Source of the DNA: Coriaria nepalensis
Lineage: Eukaryota > Streptophyta > Magnoliopsida > Cucurbitales > Coriariaceae
Assembly: GCA_027186245.1 (NCBI GenBank)
Contig: CP114492.1
Location: 2,549,501 to 2,613,500 of the forward strand
Direction: 5' to 3'
Length of the DNA: 64,000 nt
In this document: one piece after another, positions 25,459-38,100 of the stretch
How positions within the stretch are numbered: position 1 is the stretch's first letter
How the letters are laid out: each line of letters begins with the position of its first letter
Program-made: the position numbers and the translations under genes
Notes under the pieces: model-generated
Told to the model about the DNA's origin: nothing
Seen by the model: only the letters and a program-made list of their open reading frames with translations
Database searches by the model: none

Positions 25459-26555
25459 GTATGAATTTCTCTGCAATTTTCGGTTGTTGATTATCGTTCA
25501 AATCGTGGCTTCAAATCATGGCTTCAGATAGTTCAATTATCTGCTGTTTTTTTTTTTGGCCAATAATCTGCTGTTGGGTATAGTTCAAATCGTTCAATTT
25601 CTCTGCAATTTTTGGCTTCTAATCGTTCACACCCCTTTTACAATTTTTAGAATCTTTTTTAGCGAAATTGTTAATTTTCTGCAATTTCAGTTCAAACTTA
25701 AATTTTTTCCAGTTGGTATGCAATTCTAGTTCAAATTGTCAATTTTCTGCTCTTTTTGGTTCCTCAGTTTTAAGTTTGGCCTGTGACAATTTTCTATAGT
25801 TCCTTAGATTCCTAGCACATATACCGTAACTATTCTCTAACAAAATTAGATTAAGTTATTATGCTGTTTGATAGGAAATAAGATGATGTGAGTGGAAGTG
25901 TTTTGGAGCTTTGATTTGAACTGTGTTGAAATTGGGGCATGTGAGTAGTTTGAACTTTGAAGTTGGGGCATGTGAGTGGTTTGAACTTTGTTTAAATCAG
26001 GGCTATTTACTTTGATATGGTTAATATCAAGCTCAACAAGAAAAGTAGTGAATTGTTAATAATTTTAGGGCTAATTGCTTGATTCTGAGGTAATGGTACA
26101 GTGTTAACTTGTATGTGATAAATATGCTCAAGTATGGTATGTGATAAATGTGCTCAAGATTGGTACAGTGTCAACTTTTTCAAATTATTAAACCTAGTAG
26201 ACTTCTATTTCTTCTTCTTTTGGTACATATTGATGTTCTTCTCAAATCAACATGCTGGTCAACTTATGATGAACTAATGGCTGCTATTTATCTTAACTCG
26301 ACTCTTTCCAAGGTTGAAAAATTTAAACATTTTGTCATCGTTCTTATTGTGATCTCCTATTATTTTGTGTGTGTGAGTTTTAGGCTTAGGGTTTAATGGG
26401 TTCTGGACTTCGGGTTTTTTGGGCTCTAGTAATAAAATTGAAAGCTTACTCTAAACTATAAAGCCGATCATCTAAAAAAGTGGAATTTGTTAAGTGAGCT
26501 CGTCTTCTTCTTCCTCTTCTTGTATCGATCATGCCCTAATACATACTCTGCAGAC

Positions 26556-27479
26556 ATGGCAAGCTATGCATGGAGAAAATACTCAGAATATGTGTACACA
26601 AAGTGGGAAAGAACTCTTCTTTGGGACATGATTGAACCTTACAGACGACCCAAATCCTTTACACCCCTCGTCACTATCTACATCTTCGCCTTTTATACTG
26701 GTGTCATTGGCTCTGCTATCACTGAGCAACTTTACAAGGTACTTTTTTTATTATTACTATTATGCTAAAACTTTCTCTTTCTTTCTCTGATTTTGTAAAT
26801 TCGATTTTGTGTCCTGAATTCTCTCTCTCTCTCTCTCCTTCCCTCCCTCCCTCCCCCCTATATACAATTATTATGATCCAATCTATGTTCGTGCAAGAAA
26901 ATAAAAAATAACAGATAATCATTAGTTATGCTCTCTTCTGATTCAAATTGTCTTAGGCTCCATTTAGATAGTCTTATCAAACTGATGATAGCATTTGGAA
27001 TAATAGATTGATTTTATAATTTATGGATCTAAACTGGATTTTGTTGACTCAAATAGGGCTCTGGTTCATAATGATGTCTCAATCTCTAGCGGATCAAGGT
27101 GTCTTTTTGCTCAATTAAGTTATTCAAATTCTACTAATGCTATCTAACTTATATTCTTTTTCATGTAAATATTTAAATTATTCACATTCAACTAATGTTG
27201 TCATCTCGCTCAAAGTTTAATTTTAGCCTCCAGTTGTGGGGGAGGGGAAAAAAAAGAAGAATATACCTGTTTAAGAGTCATTTTTAGACCCATATAATTC
27301 AACTAAAAGGATCAAGACATTGCATCCCAAAACTATTGAGATTTGGGTTATTTAAATTTCAGGAGAAATACTGGGAAAAGCACCCAGGAGAAGCAGTACC
27401 TATAATGAAGCCGAAGTTTTATGGTGGGCCTTGGAGGATTGTTCGAGGGGAAGCCCTCGCCCATCCACCGAACATGTGA
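26556..27479 (+). CDS. Mitochondrial ATP synthase subunit f-like protein (plant Fb15 family)
   Basis: There are two coding exons, 26556-26738 and 27363-27479, joined in phase 0 to give a 99-residue protein. It starts MASYAWRKYSEYVYTKWERT and ends AHPPNM. It closely resembles the small plant protein encoded in Arabidopsis by At4g30010 (called fiber protein Fb15 in cotton), which I recall being assigned as the ATP17/subunit f equivalent of the F1Fo ATP synthase. One hydrophobic segment (about residues 36-56, LVTIYIFAFYTG) would span the inner membrane, with a basic N-terminus and a hydrophilic tail. Donor ACAAG/GTACTT and acceptor TTTCAG are canonical. The second intron contains a CT-rich microsatellite (26817-26860). 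Family membership is fairly sure. The subunit f assignment rests on memory. Confidence 0.8.
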
Positions 27480-27779
27480 AGAGCTTCGCCCTATCTTCTG
27501 TTTGTGCTAAAAAACTGTGGAGCCTTCATGGTTGTAATTGAGAATTTAATGCAGAGAGCATGGCGTATGTAGTCTAGACTAATAAGGAAATGTCAAGTAA
27601 GATGAAGAGAAAGGAATGTTTCTGTTTCTGGAGGAAATGTCTGAGGGTATATCCGTCTATATAAGAATTTTTCCCTTTGTTGTATCCTATTGTTTTAGGC
27701 TTTTAGCAGAATCATCTCTTACATTGTAGTAGAAACTTTGAGATTTGATGGGCATTTAATTCCTTCTTAATTAATCAAA

Positions 27780-29562
27780 ACGAAAACTATAATTGACCCT
27801 CAAACTCGATATAAATTATAATGAACGGCCTAAATTTTACATAGTTATAATCAACACCCTCTGATAAACTTTCTACAGTTATATTTCCATTTTTTTAAAC
27901 GGAATCCTCCATGTGTCTACAATTTTGTACTCCAGAATCTCATCAAACTTCATATTCAACTGAACTTCAGTTCGACCAAACCTCAAACTCTTCTTTCCAA
28001 ACGCTGGACTAGAAGTTATATCTAGTATCGCTACACAGGAATTTTATAGTTCTTGAAAGAGAAACAGAAGGAAGATAAAATCCATTTGTCTCAGGCAGAA
28101 AAGGATTATCTTATTGCAACTAGTGATTTTGAAGAGGCGAAGATTGTTCAAGAGAAGTTTTTCTCAGAGGATTTGAAGGAGAAGACAGCCAAGGTGGATT
28201 AGGCTAAGAAGGATTTTTTAAATCCTAAGGATCCAATTATAATTTAGGGTTAAATCTGAACTAATTTACTTATAATTCATAAAATGTGTAGATATCGACC
28301 TTTATTATCAATAAGGGATCCACAAATAATGGAGCTTGGATTCTATGCCTATGGGGTAATCAAAATCTTTCATTTCCCATCTCAGGGTCGAAATGAAGGC
28401 CACGTGCTTAAGCCCATTGCATCTTCAGCGAAAATCAAGCCAACCACAAGCGAAAATGGCTCAATTTTAGCTGCAGACCTGTGACCTCCATCTCAACTGT
28501 TAGATGGGAAACAGATGGTCTTGATTAACCCGTAGGCATGGAAGGAACGGTACGCTGTAGGCATTGAATCCAAGCTCCAGGTAATGCGCCCAAAATATGT
28601 AAAAGGGAAGTTAGGATTGAATTTGTTCGTTCAACAAAGTTTGCTTCATTCTTGAATTATGGAGATCCTACTTGCCAAAATCTCTAATGATCGAATTTGT
28701 TCTATAATACCTTATTCAGAAAGAAAATAAGAACCAGTCTTTTCACTATCATCTTAAATGGTGGGCTAGTAATTTAGTGTTTAACGAATCCAATATCAAC
28801 AGGAGAGAATCCTAAGCATGATCAATTGTTAGCACAAAACCCATGATAATGCTGTTTTATACAGATTGGAAAAGGTCTGTGATAGCAAGGCTATAAGTGG
28901 GAGCCATCAGCCATTGAAATCGAAAGCATTCACAACCTTATTCTTTCTTTCTCTCTTTCTTTTCCCGTAAAATGACCCAGAAATTTGTTTGACATCCACT
29001 GAGAAAGTTGATGTGGATTCTAATAGAGATAGGCACATAGGGAATAAAGCAAGAGGAAGGAAAGCACTACCCATTTAAGTTAACAAATGAAATTTAATGG
29101 GTTCAGAGAAGCACTCATAAATAGACACACAGAAAAAAGTGAAAATTTTAAGATACTTTGCCCTAATAATATGAGCTGTTTGGATCCCCTTTCTTTTCAC
29201 TCGGGAGAGATTCATTTTCATGAAGTCAGACCAACAACAACAATCTTTCTACACCGAATGACTTTGATGCCAAGCCAAATAATGAAAGTGGAACTGTTTG
29301 GGCATCATTACTAACAAATAGTTCAGCTCAACTTACCATAATTAATTGCAGAGAATGTTCATTAAGTTGGAATCTAAATTGAACTAGAATCTAGATAAAA
29401 TAGAACATTTATGGCTAATTTCTAGATAAAACAGCAATGATTTCTCAAACAAAATAGCGTTCGGGTGATATATTACACTATGGCATTACAAGATCATCTT
29501 AAAAGCTTCTAAATCTTCAGTACCTAATTTCTAAACCTATAAAAACAAATTGCGGAAGATTA
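27780..29562. other. Intergenic region between convergent genes
   Basis: No intact gene was recognised. At about 28050-28230 the plus strand encodes a charged, helix-prone fragment including SQAEKDYLIATSDFEEAKI, resembling the coiled-coil part of plant retrotransposon gag-like proteins, cut by stops. A 66-codon frame at 28284-28484 has no recognisable domain. The right end is the 3' UTR side of the minus-strand zinc-finger gene. Confidence 0.4.
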
Positions 29563-32500
29563 TCATAGTTCATCTATGTGCTCAAGGGAAGAGAAGTGTG
29601 TGTCAATACTGTTTAAAGTTTCTTGATCAATTTGTATAGTACTAACCAGCTTTGGAAATGAAAAGTTCAATTCTTTTCTCGATTCCAAGAGATTCTTGGC
29701 ATTATGATCATCTGGTTTATTATGCTGATTAAAGAGCTGGGATTTTACCTTCAAGCAAGATTTTAAATCCTCCTCATTTCTGGCTTTGTTCAACTTTTCG
29801 ATAAGATCACTTAATGCCAAAGACCTTTCAGCTTGCAAACTCTTTTCTGTCTTGAGCCCTTTGTTAATGTCGGTTTGAGACGTGTCCTCATTTGATATAT
29901 TGTGTGACTCAATTTTCTTGAGTTTCTTTAATCCCTGATCAACAATTTGCCTTACCCTCTTTCTCAAGTTATCCGATCTTACTGGATTCAATCTAAACTT
30001 AAACTTCAACCCTTCATTGGTGTATTCATTGGATGAAGGGTCATCATTACACATGGAGGGCTCATTCTTGGAGGGCCCTTCTTCAAGAATAGAGTTCATA
30101 GAGAATACCTCTTCCAATAAGCCACAATTCTGAATGTAGCGGTCAAAAGCGTCATTTTCCACTTCAATGTTCCTGTCATGGTATTCCTTTAACTTGGTGA
30201 ATCTCCATTCATTTATTGCTGCAGCATCCTGAAGAAAATACCCAAACTTAGGAAAAAATTTCTTAACCACATCTAAGAAGCAGGAACAAAGCTATAAAAA
30301 TATACATTATTCTTACCTTTCTAGTCAATGGCTTCTTTGAATGGAGGGGAATTTGAACATTTCTAAACTGGGAAAAAATGCTTGAAAGTTGTCGAAGTGA
30401 ACTTGTTCGAGTCCTGAATAAAAGCCAGAATGGAAAGAAAGAACAAATGTTTACAACAAAAGAAAAAACCCAAACGCTGCTATGAAGCATTGAATATAAA
30501 ACTCGGTGAAACAATAGGCAGATCAAGGGCTCATAAAACGATAGCATATTGGGTATTAAGTATTAAACAGGAATTACAGCTTAGGTAGCAGGCCTTGAAG
30601 GAATTAATAGAGTAATGGAGCGTTATCACATGTAAAACAAGAAATTTCGTGAGAAATCAACACAGACTTCATTATGTGTACCAAAAGAAATCAATAAAGT
30701 TGTAAACTTTATAACTTCTAGTTCCAGAGACCCTTTTCTTTTCTTGTACCCTTCCCTCGGCCATCTCTCATGAAAAGATACAAGTCATTTAAACAAAGTG
30801 AGATTTGGAACCTTGTACGCCATTTTTGGTCATACATTTTTTTGAGCTAATATGCAAACATTCATGAGCATTTAGATACTGGAATTGATAATTTTGGAGT
30901 GTTTTAAGGAGTAAATGACATAGATAATAATTGTAAAAACATAGACTAACTTGGGTGGCTTATACCCCCCTACTTACCCTGATGGAGAGGAATCAGTTGA
31001 CTTCGTTAACTTCTGGTCAAATAAAGGAGTTGAAGTTGGTGTTTTTTCTGAGAAAGTAGCATTTTCTTTCAACACTACAGCCATAATATGGTAAAAACAA
31101 CGGTGGTTAGGGTTACATAAAAAGGCAAGAAACAGAATGCATACAAGTTTTTGTAACAACCGCAAAAAGAGAAGATGAATTATGACTATTACTAGGCCTT
31201 AAAGTATGACTACGTTTCAATTGACTCACAAAACTGAAATGACCTCCTCCACATTATTAACAATTTTACATTTTCAATGTCTAGCCTTTTATGGTGTAGG
31301 AGCATTCAATTTTAAGCATGTTAAAATTCCATCAACCTCCTAATAATACTATAGACAGCATTGGTTCAATTCAGATATATCATATCATTTCTGAATTTCT
31401 TGGCTTACTGAGTGTGGTAAGATCAAATTAGAGTTTGAATATCAAAAGAAAGACCTCCCCTACTTCGCCAGACAGTAAGTGACGGATAAACTATTTATAG
31501 CGTTATGGAAGATTCACTAAACCAAGTGATTTTGTTAGCTATCAATATACATTTGCTTGATATTAATTATGTACCAAAACCATCAAAGAGACTCTCAATA
31601 AAAACTTTCATAACTTAAAAATTCATGTTACCATATGATGAAACAGCCAAAGCCAATTCATTATAACCATGCTTCAAGACAGCCATATTTAAACAACTGA
31701 CCTACCGTGAATATAACATGGATTTTGATTTCTGGAACAGCAGCTCTTGCATGATTCATATGGACACCTGCATTTTTTTTTGACTCATCAGAAGAAAAGA
31801 AAACAAAAGGAATAATGTAGTAATTATTAAAATATGTAGGTTACATTCTTAAATCCCCAAGTTGCACACACACACATAGACAAGCCACACATGCACATGT
31901 ATGTTGATTAGATCTAACCATTGTTGGTTAGAAATTGGAAAGTGAATTTTAAAGAAACCACAACTTAACTAGTATAGATTAACTGAACATCCTGTTCTTC
32001 CTAAATGCCACACTTCTTTTATATCATAAAACTTCCAATCTAGAAATCTGAGATCCTCACTACCAATCAGCTGAAAAAGAAAGTAATGATTTATATAAAA
32101 TCATAAAAAGCCCAAAAAACCTTTGACAAGTAACTAATGCTCTAGTCAAACAGAAAAACAATTGGGGGCCTTTATCACCTTTGTTTGCAGTAGTTTTTCC
32201 TATGGGTCACACAACTCACAAGGAGTCTTCTGGTGTAATTCTTTCAATTCAGGAAATCACTTGATGGATTTTCAGACTTCTTCATTCACCTTGGTCTCCT
32301 TGTGATGTGTATAACATGCTTGCTCCATTATGAGAATTTGTATTACTCTTACAAAAATCTATCATCTTCTCTTAAGTTCCTGCCTTACTGCGACATGAAA
32401 CTTCTTCTATTACCCCATTTTCTTATTCCTCTACCACTTCTCTCAAGTGTTCTCCTATGTCTAAAATATCTTAGTTGACAATATCAGACAAATGCTTATT

Positions 32501-33111
32501 TTACACTTTGAGCTTGTCATTCTAGTCATTCTTCAATGTTTTTTCTCCATTCACAGAAATGTGATAGCAAAATTAGATTTTCCAAATTCATTCGTCTTCT
32601 TCAAACAATCAGGAATAATAGATTAATCCTAGAGTAGCTTATTCATTTCATGGCACCTTTTGTCTTTAAATTCTAATATAGGCTTAACTCAAGCCCTCCG
32701 AAATAAGGACTCTGACTACTAATATAGTCTCAAATCAAGAACTAAAAAGCAAGAAGTAGATAAAGTAAATGGTTGAGAATTTATACTAAAAACAAAACAA
32801 AAATCTAGGCTTTCAACCATGACAGAACTAGTCAAAATAAAATTAAGGAATTCAAACGCGGAGGTCAGAGAAAAGGAAAGGAAACCAAAAACTAGGGCAA
32901 AAATGATATACCTGGAGCGAGCAACATTGCCGCAAACCCTACACTTGGGCTTATTGAGACCGCGAAGGGTTTTGGGTGGCGTGCCAGTACGATGACTCAA
33001 ATTGTAAATGGGGGCAGAGGCGGCGGTGGCTGTGGTTGCGTTAGCTGTGGAAGTAGTTGCAGGGGCCGCATCGGAGCTGCTGTTGCTTAGCGCTGGCGAT
33101 GGGGCAGCCAT
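29563..33111 (-). CDS. Unnamed protein with SHI/LRP1-spaced zinc finger
   Basis: Five minus-strand coding exons (33111-32912, 31767-31706, 31074-30978, 30413-30317, 30228-29563) join in frame to 373 residues. After an Ala/Ser/Thr-rich N-terminus (1-45), residues 57-87 form C-x2-C-x7-C-x4-C-x2-CC-x6-C-x2-H, split by intron 1. This is exactly the cysteine spacing of the RING-like zinc finger of the SHI/STY/LRP1 transcription factors. The sequence between the cysteines is similar but not identical (CRVCGNVARSRC, then CKSCCSRNQNPC). No IGGH box was seen. Residues about 153-200 (DAAAINEWRFTKLKEYHDRN, then AFDRYIQNCGLLEEVF) form a second conserved-looking block. The C-terminus is charged and helix-prone, with basic clusters. 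The start at 33111 is chosen over an upstream in-frame codon because it gives the normal N-terminus right after the leader. A DNA- or RNA-linked nuclear role is a guess. Confidence 0.85.
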
Positions 33112-33260
33112 GCGCGCAAAAAATACAATTACAGAAATTTTAAAATTCAAATTCCTTAGCTTCGCGGCTTCAGAAAAATAAAAATTTTGTTTTATTTTTT
33201 ATTTTTCCTTTTTCTTTTTTTCTCTAGTTAGTGAGGCGCTTGTAGTTTTGGGTGCAGAGG

Positions 33261-33292
33261 ATGGAAGGAGGAGAGGGAGAGAGAGAGGGGAG
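33261..33292. promoter_or_regulatory. GA-repeat tract upstream of the zinc-finger gene
   Basis: A GA/CT microsatellite (gagagggagagagagagggg) lies about 150-180 bases upstream of the ATG of the minus-strand zinc-finger gene. GAGA-type repeats of this kind are bound by plant BBR/BPC factors. It may be promoter or 5' UTR; function is inferred only from position. Confidence 0.35.
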
Positions 33293-33419
33293 AGGAATGT
33301 GGAAGACTAGAAGCGATCGACTTTTAACGGGTTCAGGCCAAATTTTGTTAATTATGGGCCGGGGCGGTTAGTTTGAATGTGGAAAAGGGCTCGGATCTCT
33401 TTTCTACTAGAAGACTATT

Positions 33420-34860
33420 TATTAACATTATTCTTTATTAGGGAAAAAAATGTATTTTTTTTTTTTTTTCAAAGACAATAGGATCAAATGCAATTACGAA
33501 GTTATGGCAGATATGGATTCGGTCCAAAACGTACGGGTTCAGACTATCCAAACTCACGGTTGCTTTTTTGATATATCATTTATTTTATAAAGTTAAATAA
33601 TTTATTTATCTCTATATTTTTATAAAATGACTTAAATAATCTGTCAAAAAATTAATAAATAGGATTAATAATCTGTCATTATTCCATATCATAGTGAATC
33701 GGTCCGGACCGAATCCAAATTCAGTTATAGTCATATGATAATGACAAAATTGGAGAAGAAGCCACAAGAAAATGAGCTTTTCTTGACCATCGGATCACAA
33801 AACCTCCACCCTATTGCATAGGAATTCTTGTTCATGCCAACAAGAAAATGAGCTTTTCTTGACCATCGGATCACAAAACCTCCACCCTATTGTATAGGAG
33901 TTCTTGTTCATGCCAACATTAACTTTTAAAAGACCTTGGGGAAGGAAAGATGCTCTCTACTATTTTAATTATATTTTTCTACTTTACGATTTGATAGGAA
34001 TTCAATTGCTTATCGTACGAAAAATCAGATTCAGTTGGGTTGTATAAGAACCGAGTCAAGTCGAATACTGGAGAACTCGAACTCAACTTGAAACTCCACT
34101 GAGTTTTTAAAGTCATCGCTCGAACTTAGAACCCACGAAAATGTTTTTATATTCGAATTCGACTCTTAATTTCAAACTTGACCTACTTACAACCTATCGA
34201 ATAGAGAAATACAATACTCAAATTCAACCCAATTAAACTTGTCACATACAAGATAGTACTCAAACTCGGTTTGATTTCCCGTTATTTTTTAAAAAAGAAT
34301 GAAAAGATTTCCTTTTTCTCCCCTTTCCAAAGCTGAATTTAAATCAGACTTGGTAAAAACGCCCGAAAAGAAAAGAATAGATCAAACAATCTAAAAAACC
34401 ACAAAGCAAAGAGTAGCTAGTAACAGAGATCACATAGTAAAAGCAAACCCCAAATCAATTACATGTTATAGAACGAGCAAAACATCACACTTCTTTTATA
34501 TACCAACCCGAAAGCCCTTTGTTCGCAGCAAACACATCCAGCTAGTTCACTTAAAAAATATCACAACTAAGCATTATAATCTTTCGTCCTTTCCAAATCA
34601 TTCATATTATTCTAAAGAGTCCAATTACATGTCAGGGAAGAGAAGCGGAAAGGGCCAGCTAGCTTGCTGTACAACTATTTTCCCAGCCGACTATTTTTTC
34701 CAGTAACTAATCGGTCAAATCTTCTCCACAAAAAAGGTCAACTACAGAGTAATTATGCTTCTTCAAATAGCCAAACCCTTCCACCCGAAACCATGCCATG
34801 TAACTAATATGCTCCTTTTCTTTTTCTAGGAACAACTTCCACCCTACTTTTTCCTTTACT
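33420..34860. other. Intergenic region with small repeats between zinc-finger gene and UPF1
   Basis: It contains a possible MITE of about 220 bp with short inverted ends (ggattcggtcc at 33516-33526 and ggaccgaatcc near 33707-33717), the 76-bp tandem duplication, and a stretch rich in gagtcgaac-type motifs (34050-34270) typical of decayed hAT-like ends. No gene was recognised. The right end approaches the UPF1 3' UTR. Confidence 0.45.
33765..33916. repeat. 76-bp near-perfect tandem duplication
   Basis: Copies at 33765-33840 and 33841-33916 start caagaaaatgagctttt and end ttcatgccaa. They differ at about two positions, so the duplication is recent compared with other repeats here. Confidence 0.95.
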
Positions 34861-35185
34861 CAAAACACAAATTCAGAAGCAGGCAATGGAGGGGGTAATC
34901 ATTGTCTTCCTCAGTTTCATGGGTGTGCTGCTCCAAGATTTGGTTCAAAGACCATGGACTTCTCATTTACCCATATGACTACATTTTTTTTTCTTTCAAT
35001 ACCATGGTATTTATGAACAATGGGGTTGTAGGGAGAGATGGTCATAAAGAACCTCAAAATGGCAAACACTTCTGCAATTTTTAGGGCAGAAAATATTTGC
35101 ATAATAGAGAGCAGCACATACCAAATTGATGAATCCAAAGATTATATATAACCCATCACAAGGCTGCAAATTCCCTCTATAAATT

Positions 35186-38100
35186 TCAACCAGTGTAGTG
35201 TATCTTCTGATTTGGGGCACTGGGACCTGGCTGAGCCTGCTGTTGCGGGGACTGCAAGTTTAGTGGCTGAGAGTTGTAATGGGCAAAGGGCTGAGAATAG
35301 AGAGAGTTCATCAATCCCTGCAAATATGGACAATTGAATAAACCATGCCAAGGTTGATGAAATTAACAAATTGAAAGATGCATAAATATTAGGTAAAATT
35401 TACACAGTATCTCAAAAGAAGTGCACTTTTACTAAATGCCTAAAATCTGATTTTTTTTGAAAAATACCTTCCTAAGCAGTAAGATGACTAATTTACCCCT
35501 ATCCCTAACAATCCATCATTTCTCTCCTTCCTTTGTAAATAAAGTTGAAGTTCTACATCTATTTTCATATTTTTCATCTCTTATATTATTTCTCACTTTC
35601 AGCTTCTCTGTTTACAATTTCTTTCACGCTTTCTAATTTCTTCTTTTTTAATGATTTTGAGATTTGAAAACCTCCAAATCTGATTTAAAGTCTTTTGAGA
35701 CATTTTTTGATTTCCAACTCTCATTACCAGGATTTGATATGTTCATATTTGTGTTTTTTAGTTTTCTTTTGTCTACAGATCAAGAACGGAGGACGGTGAA
35801 CAGAAAATTTGAAAAAAAAAGGCAAGTTAATGGAGTGAATCGACTATCATGTCGATCTCAATCAGTCATGACCGATCATAACCAATCGCAAGGATTGATG
35901 GCAGATTGCAAGGATTGTAGGGATTTTTTTTGTGAGTTCAAAGATCGAGATTTCGAAAAGATTCCAGCAGAAAAGAAAAGGTTTCAGGTGGGGCTGATTC
36001 TTAGGTTTCATGGCAGGTCAATCCCCATGTGTGTATGCATAGCGCTCAGCCTCTGACCTCCGGCATCAAAGTTTAGAAAATAAAATTCATGGAATCTGTT
36101 GTCAGCGTCTTCCTATTTTGTTTCTTTAATTTAAGGGTACTTTTTTCATTAAGAAATATAGAAAGGTAGTTTACAAAAAAAACTTTTAAAAAAGGGTATT
36201 ATTCAAAAGGGCCTTGACTGGGAGGGTAATCACTCCAAATCTTTCAAAATATTATAACACAAGTTCGGAGCACTTATTTCTTTAGGCACAAGCGTTCAAA
36301 GTTTACATGAGTGTAATTTCTTAGATTTGGATTTTCTGAAGAAAATTCACCAAGGAAGAACAGGGTCTTTCCTCCTATGTTTGAGGGTGCATAGGTGGGA
36401 AGATATGGTATGTGGATATTGATTTAGGCAATCATGCGCGAATGGTGATGAGACCATCCAAAATTTGCAGGCTAAATTTTTCTTACATCTAGCTGTTTTA
36501 AGTTTGAACAACATCAAATACCTGAGATTGAAGCGGGTTGGCATTAGCCACACCAAAGTGGCTTTGCGAGGCATCATCTTGTGAGGGGTCATTAAAACTA
36601 ACTTGGGTGAATAATCCTTGTGAACCATGAGCAATGTAATCCTGTAGTATATGAATGTAAAAAAACAAACAAAAAAATGCACTATCGAGGTTGGAAATAA
36701 AATTATGGAAAGGGAACACCATCTGCGAACCTGAGACATAAAATCATTGCCTGCTCCAAAACGAGAATATCCCGCTTGAGAATTCTGGTTCACGAAATTC
36801 CCCGGAAATCCGCCTTGTGCTCCTTGGGTAACATAATCAACAGCATACCCACTTTGAGAAGCCTACAAGCAGACCAAACACAAGATAACTGGTTGGAAAG
36901 AAAAAGGAAAGCAAGCTGGATCTTTCCTAATCTGTAATTGCAATCCTTTCCAGAGCTTGAGCTGGATCTTTTCCAGGTCGAGCAAACCTTAGTGATAACA
37001 ATGCACGAATGAAGGTAAAAAATCTAAATGATCAAGTGCAATGACTTCCTTGCCTTCAGCATTTTTCAATCAACAATTTTCATAGGACTGTTCAATAAGA
37101 GATTGTATCAAGATATCCAACAAAATACCTGTGTGGAGAAGTCAGCAACATTATAAGGAACATGAGATCCCTGACTTTTGAAATCATCACCCAAGAAATC
37201 CTGAGCATGCATTACAACAAGATATCGTCAAGAAATAATTTCAAGACCATTCTTACAACAAACAATTTTCTGATAAACACCTGAGACATGCTCCCCATAG
37301 AGAACCCATCACGAAATGTTTGGCTCGGCCCTTGAACTGGCATCTATCATATGAAGAAAGGCAACTCAAGATAAACAATACAAAGGCTGATCAATACAAT
37401 TATCATAGAAAATGGAGAGAAATAGGGAGAGCGCAAACATTGTTCACGAATCCAGGTTGAGATAATGGACCACCCACAGATGGCTGGCTATTTGGATTCT
37501 CCAAACTAGGGAAGTTGAAAGTAGAACCAAGATTTCCAATGGGTTTCTGGGTGCCTTGTTGGTGCGGAAGATGACTTCCAATAGGGGCTCCAGCACTTCC
37601 TCGCCCGGCCCCAAAACCCCTACTTCCTGGTTGAGGGACATGAGGAACAGCACCAACTGGTCCATGTACAGCTCCACGTGTGGGAATAGCATATGGTTGA
37701 GAAGGAGGACCACCATGAAATGGTGCAAGGGGGACACGTGGCATAGGATACCCAGAAGGATGCAACCCAGGTTTGTGGGCACCATTGGGTGGGCCAGGAG
37801 GTAGATAGGAACCTGCACATGGCATGAGAGTCGATCAGTTGCCATGTTATAATTGCAAAAACAACTGAATACACAGGATTTATTTATTTTTATTTTGGAT
37901 AGAGGTTTCTAAGATTGCAAATAAGTACAAAAAAGCTACAATAAGTAATGAAAGTATAAAAAAAACATTACTGTACGATTAGACACAATTAAAGGAAACG
38001 AAATCATAGAATGACATACCTCTACCACGATTGCTTCTGTGATCAACATTTGGACCAGACGCTGATGATCCATAACCATCATTAGGTACCACTCCAGGTC

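Noticed and set aside
28040..28484. Possible small gene with coiled-coil frame and a 66-codon frame
   Set aside because: There are stops within the coiled-coil part, no start or splice signals fit, and it resembles retroelement gag debris.
32160..32700. Possible retroelement coding remnant in intron 1 of the zinc-finger gene
   Set aside because: Minus-strand translation gave only vague similarity to copia integrase linkers, broken by stops; not enough to call.
37403..37874. Several long open frames on both strands
   Set aside because: They are shadows of UPF1 exon 24 (37812-37439), whose real frame is fixed by the splice phases on both sides.
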